64,000 nucleotides of DNA from Xanthomonas massiliensis (GCF_900018785.1 NZ_FCOY01000005.1:1-64000); one strand, 5' to 3'. Shown: positions 46,138-58,088, counted from the stretch's first letter. The notes: generated from the sequence alone by a model not told the origin. Numbers and translations: made by a program.

Positions 46138-47073
46138 TCACAGTGGCGTCAGCAATGGCTCGCCGGCGAGGAAACGCCGTGCGTTGTCGATGAAGTGGCG
46201 CTCCGAGCGGGCCACCGCCTCCGGCGACCAGCCGCCCAGGTGCGGGGAGATCACCAGGGTGTCGTAGCCGATCAGCTTGGCCGGCGGCGCCGGCTCGCTT
46301 TCGTACACGTCCAGCGCCGCGCCGGCGATCTGCTCGGTGGCCAGTGCGCGCGCCAGGGCGGCGGTGTCGACCACGCTGCCGCGGGCGACGTTCACCAGGA
46401 AGCCCCGCGGGCCCAGCGCGGCGAGCACGTGTTCGTCGACCAGGTGGCGGGTGGCCGCACCGCCGGGCACGGCCACCACCAGGTAGTCCGCCCAGGTGGC
46501 CAGGGCCACGGCGTCGTCGAAGCGGCGGTAGGGCACGTCGTCGTGGGCGCGGCGCGCGACGTAGCCGATCTCCATGTCGAAGCCGGCGGCGCGGCGTGCC
46601 ACGCCCAGGCCTATCTCGCCCAGGCCGAGCAGGCCCATGCGCTTGCCGGAGACGTTGGCCGGCATCTCCAGCGTCGCGCGCCACACGCCCTGGCGGCACA
46701 GCCGGTCGTAGCGCACCACGCGCCGCACCGCCGCCAGCAGCAGGGCCATCGCGTGGTCGGCCACGCAGGCGGCGTTGGTGCCGGCGCCGTTGCCCACGGC
46801 GATGCCGCGCGCATGCGCATGGGCCACGTCGATGTTCTCGTAGCCCACACCCAGCGCGCACACCAGCCCCAGCCGCGGCAGCGCGTCCATGTCGGCGGCG
46901 GCGAAGCCGGTGGTGCCGTTGCTCAGGACCATGCGGATGTCGCCGGCGCGCTCGCTCATCGCGGCGCGGCGGGTCGCCGGGTCGGGTGCGTAGATCAGGT
47001 CGAATTCGTCGGCCATCGCCTGGCGGCCGGCGTCGGTGAGCTGGACCAGCGCCAGCAGGGTCGGTGGAGTCAC
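46138..47073 (-). CDS. D-isomer-specific 2-hydroxyacid dehydrogenase
   Basis: 311 residues from GTG 47073. The NAD-binding fingerprint [29 protein letters not shown] lies mid-protein; catalytic residues Arg (NVARGSVVDTAALA), Glu and His (ISPHLGGWSPEA) are present. Family members reduce 2-keto acids such as glyoxylate or hydroxypyruvate. It is placed between two repeat-rich regions. An in-frame ATG further upstream (47208) lies in repeat sequence and is rejected as start. Confidence 0.92.
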   Translation of the reverse strand: MTPPTLLALVQLTDAGRQAMADEFDLIYAPDPATRRAAMSERAGDIRMVLSNGTTGFAAADMDALPRLGLVCALGVGYENIDVAHAHARGIAVGNGAGTNAACVADHAMALLLAAVRRVVRYDRLCRQGVWRATLEMPANVSGKRMGLLGLGEIGLGVARRAAGFDMEIGYVARRAHDDVPYRRFDDAVALATWADYLVVAVPGGAATRHLVDEHVLAALGPRGFLVNVARGSVVDTAALARALATEQIAGAALDVYESEPAPPAKLIGYDTLVISPHLGGWSPEAVARSERHFIDNARRFLAGEPLLTPL

Positions 47074-47937
47074 GGCAGGGTCCACGGTGGACGGGGGAGC
47101 ACCGGCATCATCCCCCAGGCGATGCAAGCGCGACAGTGGCGGGTGTCCCGGCCCGCAGGTGGCGTTGTGTTCGTCATCCCCGCGCAGGCGGGATCCCGCG
47201 GCTTGCACGGTGAAATCAATCAGCTATGCAGTCCCCGGCAGCCCTGCCTTTCCAAGCCCGGGCACCGGGTCCCCGCCTGCGTGGGGACGACGGCCGGTTC
47301 CTTGCAACATGGAATCCGGCCGTGCGACATCACGTGCCTTCGGCTTCGCGCACGTGCATGGGGGGACCACGGCCCGAATCCCGATGTTTTCAGCGCGGTC
47401 GCAAGGCCCGTGCCGCAAGCCATCGCCGGCCCGGCAGGGAAACTTCCCAGGACAGTAGCGCGCCTGCGCGGGACGACGCCCGGTTCCATGCAACATGGAA
47501 TCGGGCTGTGAGACGTCACGTGCCTCGTGCGACGTCACGCATCTCGGCTTCGCATACACGCATGGCGTGGCCCACGATTCGAATCCCGCTGTTCCCGGCG
47601 AGGGCGCAGGGCCTGTGCCAAGCCCCCGTCGCCCGGCAGGAAAGGTTCCAGGACAGTAACGCGCCTGCGCGGGGACGACGCTCGGTTCCATGCAACATGG
47701 AATCGGGCTGTGAGACGTCACGTGCCTCGTGCGACGTCACGCACCTCGGCCTCGCATACACGCATGGCGTGGCCCACGACCCGAATCCCGCTGTTCCCGG
47801 CGAGGGCGCAGGGCCCGTGCCAAGCCCCCGCCGGCCGGGCAGGAAAACTTCCGGGGACGGTAGCGCGTCCTCGCGGGGACGACGCCCGGTTCCGCGCGGC
47901 ACGGAATCCGGCCGCGGGACGTCAGGCGCCTTCGGCT
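47074..47937. repeat. Intergenic tandem repeat with about 201-bp period
   Basis: A REP pair lies at about 47170-47294. From 47273 to 47940 a unit containing a REP core (CCTGCGCGGGGACGACG), GTTCCATGCAACATGGAATC, GACGTCACGTGCCTC and GCAGGAAAACTTCC is repeated: starts at about 47273, 47460, 47661 and 47864 (last copy partial). The second and third units are nearly identical. No gene. Confidence 0.9.
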
Positions 47938-48603
47938 TCAGTCTTCTTCCGGCGGCAGCACGATGCCGTCGGCGTCGATGGCCAGCTTGCCGGCCATCAG
48001 CACCGCCTGGGTGCGGTTGGTGACGCCGAGCTTGCGCAGGATCGCGGTGACGTGGGCCTTGATGGTGGCCTCGGACACGCCCAGGTCGTAGGCGATCTGC
48101 TTGTTGAGCAGGCCCGCGCCGAGCATCTGCAGCACCCGGAACTGCTGCGGGGTGAGCTCGCGCAGGCGCTGGCCGACCTCGCGTTCCTCGCGGTCGGTGG
48201 GCGGCACGTTGTCGACCTCGGCCGGCACCCAGCGCTCGCCGTCGAGCACCGTGGACAGGGCCTGGCCGATGGTGTCCGAGTCGGCGGACTTGGGGATGAA
48301 GCCGAACGCGCCGTGGTCGATGGCCCGGCGCATCACCGTCGGTTCCTCGCGCGCGGACACCACCACCACCGGCAGCTGCGGATGCAGCGCGCGCAGGTGC
48401 ACCAGCGCCGAGAACCCCTGCGCGCCGGGCATGTTCAGGTCCAGCAGCAGCAGGTCGGCGTCCGGGTGGGCGTCGGCCAGCGTGTACAGCGCATCGACGG
48501 TGTCGGCCTCGAACAGTTCCACGCCGGGCATCACCCGTTGCACGGCCCCGCGCAGGGCTTCACGGAACAACGGATGGTCGTCGGCGATCAGGAGGGTGGG
48601 CAT
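47938..48603 (-). CDS. CrbR/ErdR-type LuxR-family response regulator
   Basis: 221 residues. Receiver domain with D8/D9, phosphoacceptor D55 (LLLLDLNMPG) and VVSAREE; then a LuxR helix-turn-helix (LTPQQFRVLQMLGAGLLNKQIAYDLGVSEATIKAHVTAILRKLGV). It closely resembles CrbR/ErdR of Vibrio and Pseudomonas, which activates acs when CrbS senses its signal. It lies next to acs, on the same strand downstream of it, and the presumed kinase is 5.5 kb away. Confidence 0.9.
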   Translation of the reverse strand: MPTLLIADDHPLFREALRGAVQRVMPGVELFEADTVDALYTLADAHPDADLLLLDLNMPGAQGFSALVHLRALHPQLPVVVVSAREEPTVMRRAIDHGAFGFIPKSADSDTIGQALSTVLDGERWVPAEVDNVPPTDREEREVGQRLRELTPQQFRVLQMLGAGLLNKQIAYDLGVSEATIKAHVTAILRKLGVTNRTQAVLMAGKLAIDADGIVLPPEED

Positions 48604-48711
48604 GGGCAGTGCGGGATCAGAGGGGGGAAGGTGCGCGATGGGCGGAGGACGCCGGCGCCACGCGCCGGTCCCCTCCCGGACCGGCGCGGCGCACGCGCGG
48701 TGCCCGGTGGC

Positions 48712-50655
<1,944 letters not shown>

Positions 50656-50921
50656 AGCACCCTCTCTTGCTTCCTGAGCCTTGCCGTTGGAGCGGAATGG
50701 CGGCGATTGCGCGCGGAGAATCATGCGGCACCGCGGTATGCAGGCCAGTTTGCCGCAAGCCGCGCGTCCGCCATGCGTGCCGGCGCTTAGACCATGGTCG
50801 CAAACGGGCGCCGCCCGGGCACTTTTTCGACCAAAGGTGTATGGAGGCTTGCCACCTGCTCCCCGCACGCTCCGTCCCAGCCGCCGCATCGACGGCTCCT
50901 GTCATTATTCGGGAGGGAGTA

Positions 50922-52355
50922 ATGAAGCACCCCATCGCAACACGCATGCGGCGGCCGCTGGCACTGGCCATGTTCGTTGCCCTGGCCGCACCGGGCATGG
51001 CCCTGGCCGCCACCGCAAAAGAGAAGGCGCTCGAGGCGCGCGTGGCCGAGCTGGAACGCCAGGTCCAGATGCTGGTCTCGTCCCAGCAGCAGCAACAGAG
51101 CCAGCTCTCGCAGACCCAGACCCAGGTCGAGCAGGCCCAGGTCCAGGTGGCCGACACCAAGACCGAGCTGGACAAGGTCCGCACCACCGCCGTGGAGGCG
51201 GCGGCCAAGCCGGCGGCGTTCACCACCGCGCCCGGCATCTCGGTGGCGTTCCACGGCTTCGTCAACGCGACCGCGTTCTCGCAGTCGCGTCCGTACAACT
51301 TCGGCAACGGCCAGAACGCCGAGTGGCCCACGCCGGGCGGCGACGGCCGGTTGAGCGGCGTGGACATCCGCAACACCCGCTTCTGGTTCGATATCAGCGG
51401 CGCCAAGATGGGCAACAACTGGACCGGCGGCGGCCGCCTGGAGTTCGACCTGTTCGGCGGCAACAACGGCACCGGCGCCTACGCCGGCCAGCAGCCGATC
51501 CCGCGCCTGCGCCAGGCGTACATGGATCTCGACAATGCCGCCACCGGCACCAAGATCCGCATCGGCCAGCAGTTCGACCTGCTGTTCCCGCTCGACAGCG
51601 TGACCGACTCGGTCGCCCACGTCGCCTTCCCGCTGGGCTTCGGCACCGGCATGATCGGTTGGCGCTACCCCGGCATCGTGGTGATGCAGGACCTCAACCA
51701 TGGCACCACCGGCGCCAAGTGGCGGCTGGACGTGGGCGCGTTCAGCGGCAACTGGACCGGCCCGGGCAGCACCACCAACTTCCTCACCGGCGGCAATGCC
51801 GGCTTCCGGCCGCAGGTCGAGGCGCGCCTGAACGTGGCCGGCAGCAACTGGCTGGCCTACCTGGTCGGCCACTACTCCGAGATCGACCTGAGCGGCGTGG
51901 GCGGCACCACCAGCACCGCGGCGATGCCCAAGTCCGAAATCAAGAGCAGCGCCGTCGCGCTGGGCGGCACGTTCAAGCCCGGTCCGTGGAACCTGAAGGG
52001 CTTCGTCTACACCGGCAAGGGCCTGGGCCAGAACTTCGGCGCGCTGTCGCAGTTCGGCGACATCTCCGAGACCGGCGGCTACGCCCAGGTGGGCTACAGC
52101 TTCACCAAGAACTGGAGCGTCAACGCGATCTACTCGATGGACAAGCCCGACAAGGACGACGTAATCGCCTGGATGGGCTTCGGGTCCAGCGGCCTGCTGC
52201 GCAACCGCCAGGCGGCACTGAACCTGATCTACGCCAACGGCCCGTACAAGTTCGGCGTGGAGGCGATGCACGACAAGCTCGATACCACCGACGGCACCGC
52301 CACCACCACCACCAGCGGCAACCAGGTCAGCGTGAGCGCGCAGTACACCTTCTGA
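50922..52355 (+). CDS. DcaP-like trimeric porin
   Basis: 477 residues. Signal peptide (to about residue 30, ...PGMALAA), then a coiled coil (about 32-80: EARVAELERQVQMLVSSQQQQQ) and a barrel of strand repeats ending QVSVSAQYTF with the terminal Phe needed for outer-membrane insertion. The DcaP family trimers take up small dicarboxylates and acids. GGGAGGGAGT lies just before ATG 50922. It stands divergent from acs and next to an MFS carrier, suggesting organic-acid uptake. Confidence 0.9.
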   Translation: MKHPIATRMRRPLALAMFVALAAPGMALAATAKEKALEARVAELERQVQMLVSSQQQQQSQLSQTQTQVEQAQVQVADTKTELDKVRTTAVEAAAKPAAFTTAPGISVAFHGFVNATAFSQSRPYNFGNGQNAEWPTPGGDGRLSGVDIRNTRFWFDISGAKMGNNWTGGGRLEFDLFGGNNGTGAYAGQQPIPRLRQAYMDLDNAATGTKIRIGQQFDLLFPLDSVTDSVAHVAFPLGFGTGMIGWRYPGIVVMQDLNHGTTGAKWRLDVGAFSGNWTGPGSTTNFLTGGNAGFRPQVEARLNVAGSNWLAYLVGHYSEIDLSGVGGTTSTAAMPKSEIKSSAVALGGTFKPGPWNLKGFVYTGKGLGQNFGALSQFGDISETGGYAQVGYSFTKNWSVNAIYSMDKPDKDDVIAWMGFGSSGLLRNRQAALNLIYANGPYKFGVEAMHDKLDTTDGTATTTTSGNQVSVSAQYTF

Positions 52356-52506
52356 CCGGCCTCGGCCTGCAGGGACGAAGCGACGTGGACAGGGAGGTCC
52401 ACGCCCGTCGCAAGACCCAACCACCATCAAGACCCACGCCACGTCATGACCACCTGAACCCACGCCGCCCATGGCCGGCATTCACTGCTTCGGAGGGGGA
52501 GCAAAC

Positions 52507-54171
52507 ATGTCTACCGTCACCGTCAATCCGTCCGGCCCGGCCGGCGCACTCACTCAGGGCCACAAGAAGGTCATCTTCGCCTCGAGCCTGGGCACCGTCT
52601 TCGAGTGGTACGACTTCTACCTGTACGGCTCGCTCGCGGCGATCATCGCCAAGCAGTTCTTCAGCGGCGTCAACGAGACCACCGGCTTCATCTTCGCGCT
52701 GCTCGCCTTCGCCGCCGGTTTCGCGGTGCGCCCGTTCGGCGCGGCCTTCTTCGGCAGCCTGGGCGACCGCATCGGCCGCAAGTACACCTTCCTCATCACC
52801 ATCCTGATCATGGGCCTGTCGACCTTCGTGGTCGGCGTGCTGCCCAACTACGCCAGCATCGGCCTGGCCGCGCCGGTGATCCTGATCGTGCTGCGCCTGC
52901 TGCAGGGCCTGGCACTGGGCGGGGAATACGGCGGCGCGGCCACCTACGTGGCCGAGCATGCGCCCAACGGCAAGCGCGGCCTGTACACCAGCTTCATCCA
53001 GACCACCGCCACGCTCGGCCTGTTCCTGTCGCTGCTGGTGATCCTCGGCTGCCGCATGAAGCTGGGGACCGAGGCCTTCGAGGCCTGGGGCTGGCGCATC
53101 CCGTTCCTGGTGTCGATCGTGCTGCTGGGCGTGTCGGTGTGGATCCGCATGCAGCTGAGCGAATCGCCGCTGTTCCAGCAGATGAAGGCCGAGGGCCGCG
53201 GCTCCAAGCAGCCGTTCCGCGACAGCCTCAAGAACGGCAACTTCAAGCTGATGCTGCTGGTGCTGCTCGGCGCCACCGCCGGCCAGGCCGTGGTGTGGTA
53301 CGGCGGCCAGTTCTACTCGCTGTTCTTCATGACCCAGGCGCTCAAGGTCGACGGCACCACCGCCAACCTGCTGATCGCCGGCGCGCTGGCCCTGGCCACG
53401 CCGTTCTTCGTGTTCTTCGGCTGGCTCTCGGACAAGATCGGGCGCAAGAAGATCATCCTCGCCGGCTGCCTGCTGGCGGCCATCACCTATTTCCCGATCT
53501 TCAAGGGGCTGACCCACTACGCCAACCCCGGCATCGAGGAGGCCCGTGCCCGGTCGCCGGCGCTGGTGGTCGCCGATCCGGCCACCTGCAGCTTCCAGTT
53601 CGATCCGGCCGGCGTGCGCAAGTTCACCAGTTCCTGCGACATCGCCACCGCGGCGCTGACCAAGGCCGGCGTGCCCTACGACATCCAGCCTGCGGCGCCC
53701 GGTTCGCTGGCGCAGGTGGACATCGGCGGCACCGAACTTGCCTCCTACGAAGCCAGCGGCCTGCCGAAGGACGAGGCCAAGACCAGGGGCGATGCCTTCG
53801 CCAAGGAACTCAAGGGCGCACTGACCAGCGCCGGCTACCCGGAGAAGGCCGACCCGGCCCGCATCAACATCCCGATGACGCTGTTCCTGCTGTGGGTGCT
53901 GGTGATCTACGTGACCATGGTCTACGGCCCGATCGCCGCCTACCTGGTGGAGCTGTTCCCCACGCGGATCCGCTATACCTCGATGTCGCTGCCCTACCAC
54001 ATCGGCAACGGCTGGTTCGGCGGCTTCCTGCCGGCGATCTCCTTCGGCCTCGTCGCGGGTACCGGCAACATGTACAACGGCCTGTGGTACCCGATCGGCG
54101 TGGCGGTGATGACCCTGGTCATCGGCACCCTGTTCCTGCGCGAGACCAAGGACGTCGACATCACGCGCTGA
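52507..54171 (+). CDS. MFS transporter, metabolite:proton symporter type, with long loop
   Basis: 554 residues. Twelve membrane segments, opening with SSLGTVFEWYDFYLYGSLA, typical of the MHS group (ShiA/ProP/KgtP). Signature GDRIGRKYTFLITI is repeated as LSDKIGRKKIILAG. An extra soluble stretch of about 100 residues (about 340-450, DPATCSFQFDPAGVRKF, with two Cys) lies before TM9, making the protein longer than the usual 430. Uptake of a carboxylate is inferred from the porin and acs neighbours. GGGGGAG precedes ATG 52507. Confidence 0.9.
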   Translation: MSTVTVNPSGPAGALTQGHKKVIFASSLGTVFEWYDFYLYGSLAAIIAKQFFSGVNETTGFIFALLAFAAGFAVRPFGAAFFGSLGDRIGRKYTFLITILIMGLSTFVVGVLPNYASIGLAAPVILIVLRLLQGLALGGEYGGAATYVAEHAPNGKRGLYTSFIQTTATLGLFLSLLVILGCRMKLGTEAFEAWGWRIPFLVSIVLLGVSVWIRMQLSESPLFQQMKAEGRGSKQPFRDSLKNGNFKLMLLVLLGATAGQAVVWYGGQFYSLFFMTQALKVDGTTANLLIAGALALATPFFVFFGWLSDKIGRKKIILAGCLLAAITYFPIFKGLTHYANPGIEEARARSPALVVADPATCSFQFDPAGVRKFTSSCDIATAALTKAGVPYDIQPAAPGSLAQVDIGGTELASYEASGLPKDEAKTRGDAFAKELKGALTSAGYPEKADPARINIPMTLFLLWVLVIYVTMVYGPIAAYLVELFPTRIRYTSMSLPYHIGNGWFGGFLPAISFGLVAGTGNMYNGLWYPIGVAVMTLVIGTLFLRETKDVDITR

Positions 54172-54297
54172 CGCCGTGGCGCGCCTGCAGCGGCCGTCGC
54201 CGCTGCCGTCCCGGGACGCCGGCCGCACGCCGGCGTCCTGCTTTGGGCACCGCCGCGTCGCCGGCGTCCTTCCCGCCTTCCCGCCTTCCGCAACACG

Positions 54298-55716
54298 ATG
54301 ACGCTGCCGGCCGATACCGACATTGCCACCCTGCATCCCACGCTGCAGCGCCTGCGCCGCGCCTGGACCGAGCAGCGCCCGCCGCTGGCCCAGCGCCGGG
54401 CCGACCTCAAGCGCCTGCGCGTGGCCCTGGCCGATCGCCTGGAGCTGATGGCCGCGGCCACCGCCGACGATTTCGGCCATCGCGCCAAGGCCGAGTCGCT
54501 GCTCGCCGACGGCATGGCGGTGCTTGCCGCCATCGACCACCTGCTCGCCCACCTGAAGGCCTGGAGCCGGCCGCGCGCGGTCGGCACCGGCTGGCGCCTG
54601 TGGCCGGCGCGCGCCCAGCTGCGCCCGGTGCCGCTGGGCGTGGTCGGGGTGATGTCGCCGTGGAACTACCCGGTCAACCTGGCGCTGGTGCCGCTGGCCA
54701 CCGCGATCGCCGCCGGCAACCACGTGTTCCTCAAGCCGTCCGAGCACACCCCGCGCACCGCCGCCTTCCTGGCCGAGCTGCTGGCCTCGGTGTTCCCGCC
54801 CGAGCGCGTGGCGGTGGCCGGCGGCGGCCCGGAGGTCGCCGCCGCCTTCGCCGGGCTGGCCTTCGACCACCTGGTGTTCACCGGTTCCACCGCCGTGGGC
54901 CGCAAGGTGATGGCTGCCGCCGCCGCGCACCTGACGCCGCTGACCCTGGAGCTGGGCGGCAAGTCCCCGGCCATCGTCTGCGACGACGCGCCGCTGGCCC
55001 AGGTCGCCGCGCGCCTGGCCACCGGCAAGTGGTTCAACGCCGGCCAGACCTGCATCGCGCCGGACTACGTGTTGGTCGGCGCGGCGCGGCGCGAGGCGCT
55101 AGTGGCCGCGTTGCGCGAGCAGGTGCAGGCGCGCTACGGCGACCTGTCCGACACCCAGGACTACAGCAGCATCCTCGACGAGGACCGGTACCAGCGCCTG
55201 CTGGCCTGGCTGGAGGAAGCCCGCGGCGCCGGCGCGCAGGTGATCGAGCTGACCCGGGTGGATCCGGCCAAGGCGCGGGCGCGGCGGCTGATCGCGCCCA
55301 CCGTGGTGCTCGATGCCGGCGACGGGCTGTCCCTGATGCGCGAGGAGATCTTCGGCCCGGTGCTGCCCATCGTCGGCTGTGCCGGGCTGGACGAGGCGAT
55401 CGCCTACGTGCAGGCGCGGCCGCGGCCGCTGGCGCTGTACCCCTTCGGCCGCGACCGCGCGCAGCTGGAGCGGATCCTCGGCCGGCTGGTCGCCGGCGGC
55501 GTCACCGTCAACGACACCCTGCTGCACTTCGCCGCCGAGGGCCTGCCGTTCGGCGGCATCGGCGCCAGCGGCATGGGCGCCTACCACGGCCAGGCCGGCT
55601 TCGATGCGATGAGCAAGCTGATGCCGGTGCTGTGGCAGCCGCGCTGGGCCGCCAGCGACCTGCTGCGGCCGCCGTACGCGCGGCTGGGGCGCCTGCTGGA
55701 GTTCCTGGTGCGCTGA
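54298..55716 (+). CDS. Coniferyl-aldehyde-dehydrogenase-type aldehyde dehydrogenase
   Basis: 472 residues. NAD(P)-dependent aldehyde dehydrogenase: FTGSTAVGRKVM, LELGGKSPAIVCDD (Glu), GQTCIAPDYVLV (catalytic Cys) and EEIFGPVLPIVG. The C-terminal HFAAEGLPFGGIGASGMGAYHG is conserved. It is closest to the CalB group, which oxidises coniferyl and related aldehydes, but general fatty aldehydes are possible. ATG 54298. Confidence 0.92.
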   Translation: MTLPADTDIATLHPTLQRLRRAWTEQRPPLAQRRADLKRLRVALADRLELMAAATADDFGHRAKAESLLADGMAVLAAIDHLLAHLKAWSRPRAVGTGWRLWPARAQLRPVPLGVVGVMSPWNYPVNLALVPLATAIAAGNHVFLKPSEHTPRTAAFLAELLASVFPPERVAVAGGGPEVAAAFAGLAFDHLVFTGSTAVGRKVMAAAAAHLTPLTLELGGKSPAIVCDDAPLAQVAARLATGKWFNAGQTCIAPDYVLVGAARREALVAALREQVQARYGDLSDTQDYSSILDEDRYQRLLAWLEEARGAGAQVIELTRVDPAKARARRLIAPTVVLDAGDGLSLMREEIFGPVLPIVGCAGLDEAIAYVQARPRPLALYPFGRDRAQLERILGRLVAGGVTVNDTLLHFAAEGLPFGGIGASGMGAYHGQAGFDAMSKLMPVLWQPRWAASDLLRPPYARLGRLLEFLVR

Positions 55717-55812
55717 CCCGGCCGCGGCAGGGCGGCAGCACCGCCCGGCGACGGTCCGGCCATCCCCGCGCCGTTCCTCGACGCGGCGCGCAAACCCCTG
55801 CAAGCTATCGCG

Positions 55813-56583
55813 ATGAAGATCGCTTCCTGGAACGTCAATTCCCTCAACGTGCGCCTGCCGCACCTGGAGCAGTGGCTCAAGGACTTCGCGCCCGACGTGG
55901 TCGGCCTGCAGGAGACCAAGCTGGAGGACCATCGCTTCCCCGACGCGGTGCTGGCCGGGCTCGGCTACCGCAGCGTGTTCGCCGGCCAGAAGACCTACAA
56001 CGGCGTGGCGATCCTGGCCCGGCAGGCGCCGGCCGAGGTCCAGGTCGGCATTCCCGGCTTCGAGGACGAGCAGCGCCGCGCGATCGCCGCCACCGTCGGC
56101 GACACCCGCATCGTCAACCTGTACGTGGTCAACGGCCAGGACGTGGGCACCGACAAGTACGCCTACAAGCTGCGCTGGCTGGAGGCCGTGCATGGCTGGC
56201 TGGCGGCGGAACTGGCGCGATACCCGAAGCTGGTGGTGATGGGCGATTTCAACATCGCCCCGGACGCGCGCGACGTGCACGACCCGCTGGTGTGGAACGA
56301 CGACCACATCCTCACCTCCACCGCCGAGCGCCAGGCACTCGGCCGCATCCAGGCGCTGGGCCTGCACGACGCCTTCCGCCTGCACCACGAGGACGCCGGC
56401 ATCTTCAGCTGGTGGGACTACCGCGCCGCCGGCTTCCGCCGCAACCTCGGCCTGCGCATCGACCTCACCCTGGTCTCCGAGGTCCTGCGCCCGAAGGCGG
56501 TGGCCGCGGACATCGACCGCGAACCGCGCACCTGGGACCGGCCCAGCGACCATGCCCCGGCCTGGGTGCGGCTGGAAGGCTGA
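55813..56583 (+). CDS. xthA: Exodeoxyribonuclease III
   Basis: 256 residues. AP endonuclease/3'-exonuclease of base-excision repair. Begins MKIASWNVNSLNVRLPHLEQWL; catalytic landmarks are LQETKL (Glu), NLYVVNGQ, VMGDFNIAPDARDV (Asp, Asn), LGLRIDLTLVS and the end PSDHAPAWVRL (His). All expected residues are present. Confidence 0.97.
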   Translation: MKIASWNVNSLNVRLPHLEQWLKDFAPDVVGLQETKLEDHRFPDAVLAGLGYRSVFAGQKTYNGVAILARQAPAEVQVGIPGFEDEQRRAIAATVGDTRIVNLYVVNGQDVGTDKYAYKLRWLEAVHGWLAAELARYPKLVVMGDFNIAPDARDVHDPLVWNDDHILTSTAERQALGRIQALGLHDAFRLHHEDAGIFSWWDYRAAGFRRNLGLRIDLTLVSEVLRPKAVAADIDREPRTWDRPSDHAPAWVRLEG

Positions 56584-56587
56584 GGCA

Positions 56588-57010
56588 ATGGCCGGACCTG
56601 CATCCGTGGCCGTGCGCGAGGTGGCCGGTACCCGGGTTGGGCCGGTGCATCTGCTGCGCTGTCACTGCGGAGCCGTGGTCATCGAACTGCAGTTGCCCGA
56701 CGGCATCGTCGATCCGCGCCGCTGCGATTGCTCGCTGTGCCGCCGCCGCGGTGCGATCGTCGCTTCGGTGCCGCTGGCCGGGCTGCGGGTGCTGCAGGGC
56801 GAGGACGCGCTGCGCCTGTACCAGTTCAACACGTTCACCGCCGAGCACCGGTTCTGTGGCCGTTGCGGCATCTATACCCACCATCGCCGTCGTTCCAATC
56901 CGCAGCAGTACGGCTACAACGTCGGTTGCCTGGACGGGGTGAACCCGTATGCGCTGGAGGTGGCGATTCCGGTCGAGGACGGCGTCCACCATCCTGCCGA
57001 CCGGACATGA
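56588..57010 (+). CDS. GFA-family zinc-binding protein
   Basis: 140 residues. The GFA domain reads LRCHCGAVVIELQLPDG, CDCSLCRRRGAIVAS and FCGRCGIYTHHRRRSNPQQYGYNVGCLDG, giving the paired cysteine zinc sites. Family members were first described as glutathione-dependent formaldehyde-activating enzymes, but most have no proven activity. It begins 5 bp after xthA ends and is likely co-transcribed. Confidence 0.9.
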   Translation: MAGPASVAVREVAGTRVGPVHLLRCHCGAVVIELQLPDGIVDPRRCDCSLCRRRGAIVASVPLAGLRVLQGEDALRLYQFNTFTAEHRFCGRCGIYTHHRRRSNPQQYGYNVGCLDGVNPYALEVAIPVEDGVHHPADRT

Positions 57011-57075
57011 AGAAATGGCAGGACGACCCTTTTCCGCGGCTAAGCCGCCCGCAGGGTGACGCACGGGGATGCGCG

Positions 57076-57106
57076 TCATGAAAAAGCCCGGCCGCAGCCG
57101 GGCTGG
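57076..57106. terminator. Bidirectional intrinsic terminator
   Basis: AGCCCGGC CGCA GCCGGGCT (8-bp perfect stem) has AAAAA on its left side, giving TTTTT on the minus strand. It therefore ends the minus-strand YeaQ-type gene well and may also stop transcripts from the plus-strand gene before it. Confidence 0.85.
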
Positions 57107-57128
57107 GTCTTGCGTGGCCCGGAGTGGC

Positions 57129-57380
57129 TCAGCGGATGCTCTTGCGGGTGAACAGGTTGACGATCGCCAGCAGGATCACCGCGCCGATCAGCGAATAGAT
57201 GAAGGTGGTCAGGGTGATGGCCTGGTTGATGCCGCCACCGAACAGCCAGCCGGCGATGAGCGCACCGATGATGCCGACGACGATGTTGAGGATGATGCCC
57301 TGCTGCGCGTCGCGCTTCATGATGAGGCTGGCCAGCCAGCCCACGACGCCACCGACGATCAGCCAGATGATGATGCCCAT
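57129..57380 (-). CDS. GlsB/YeaQ/YmgE-type stress membrane protein
   Basis: 83 residues with three hydrophobic segments: [44 protein letters not shown] and [19 protein letters not shown]. This is the transglycosylase-associated family pattern; members are induced by stress and their biochemical role is unknown. ATG 57380 with AGGAG 8 bases upstream. Confidence 0.93.
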   Translation of the reverse strand: MGIIIWLIVGGVVGWLASLIMKRDAQQGIILNIVVGIIGALIAGWLFGGGINQAITLTTFIYSLIGAVILLAIVNLFTRKSIR

Positions 57381-57491
57381 GGTGTTTCCTCCTGTCGCAC
57401 CGGGGCGGTGCGTTGGCGCCATTCGACCTGCGCGGCCGTGAAGGCGGCGTCCGGGAAGGCAGGAGCATTGGGTTTTGTGGAGGAGGAGTGA

Positions 57492-58088
57492 ATGCAGGCG
57501 CCGATCCCGCTCTGCGAGCAACGCGTCTTCGGCCCGGTGACCACCTGGCGTTGCCCGCATGTGCCCGGCGCGCACGGCGAGCCGCAGGCGCGCGTGCTGC
57601 TCGGGCGGGCGCTGGACGTGGCGCCGGCGGCGGTGCCGCTGCGGCGCGACGCGCGCGGGCGGCCGTACCTGGTGGATGCGGCCGGCGGCTGGGACACCGG
57701 CTGGAGCCACAGCGGCGACCAGCTGCTGGTGGCGCTGGGGCAGGGCGTGCGCCTGGGCGTGGACCTGGAGCGCATCCGCGCGCGGCCACGGATGATGGAG
57801 GTGGTGCGCCGCTACTTCCATCCGGTCGAGATCGCCGCGCTGGAGGCCCTGCCCGAGGACCAGCGTCCCGGCCTGTTCTTCCGCCTGTGGTGCGCCAAGG
57901 AGGCCCTGCTCAAGGCGCACGGCCACGGCATTTCCTTCGGCCTGCACCGGCTCGCCTTCGTCGCCGGCGAGCACGGCCTGGTCCTGGCCGAATGCGATCC
58001 GGCGCTGGGACGGGCCGCGGACTGGCGCCTGGTCGAATGGCAGGCCACGCCGGTGTTCCGCGCCGCGCTGGCATGGCGGCCGCGCTGA
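57492..58088 (+). CDS. 4'-phosphopantetheinyl transferase (Sfp/HetI type)
   Basis: 198 residues. Transfers phosphopantetheine from CoA to a carrier-protein serine. Motifs are [13 protein letters not shown] (magnesium-binding Asp and Glu) and [16 protein letters not shown] (the KEA..K core). Short N-terminal domain, in the size range of Sfp-like enzymes. In Xanthomonas a similar gene is needed for non-ribosomal products; no such cluster is seen here. Confidence 0.92.
   Translation: MQAPIPLCEQRVFGPVTTWRCPHVPGAHGEPQARVLLGRALDVAPAAVPLRRDARGRPYLVDAAGGWDTGWSHSGDQLLVALGQGVRLGVDLERIRARPRMMEVVRRYFHPVEIAALEALPEDQRPGLFFRLWCAKEALLKAHGHGISFGLHRLAFVAGEHGLVLAECDPALGRAADWRLVEWQATPVFRAALAWRPR

Noticed and set aside
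47273..47940. Possible CRISPR array
   Set aside because: The repeated units are about 200 bp and contiguous, with no short repeats separated by unique spacers, and no cas genes are nearby.
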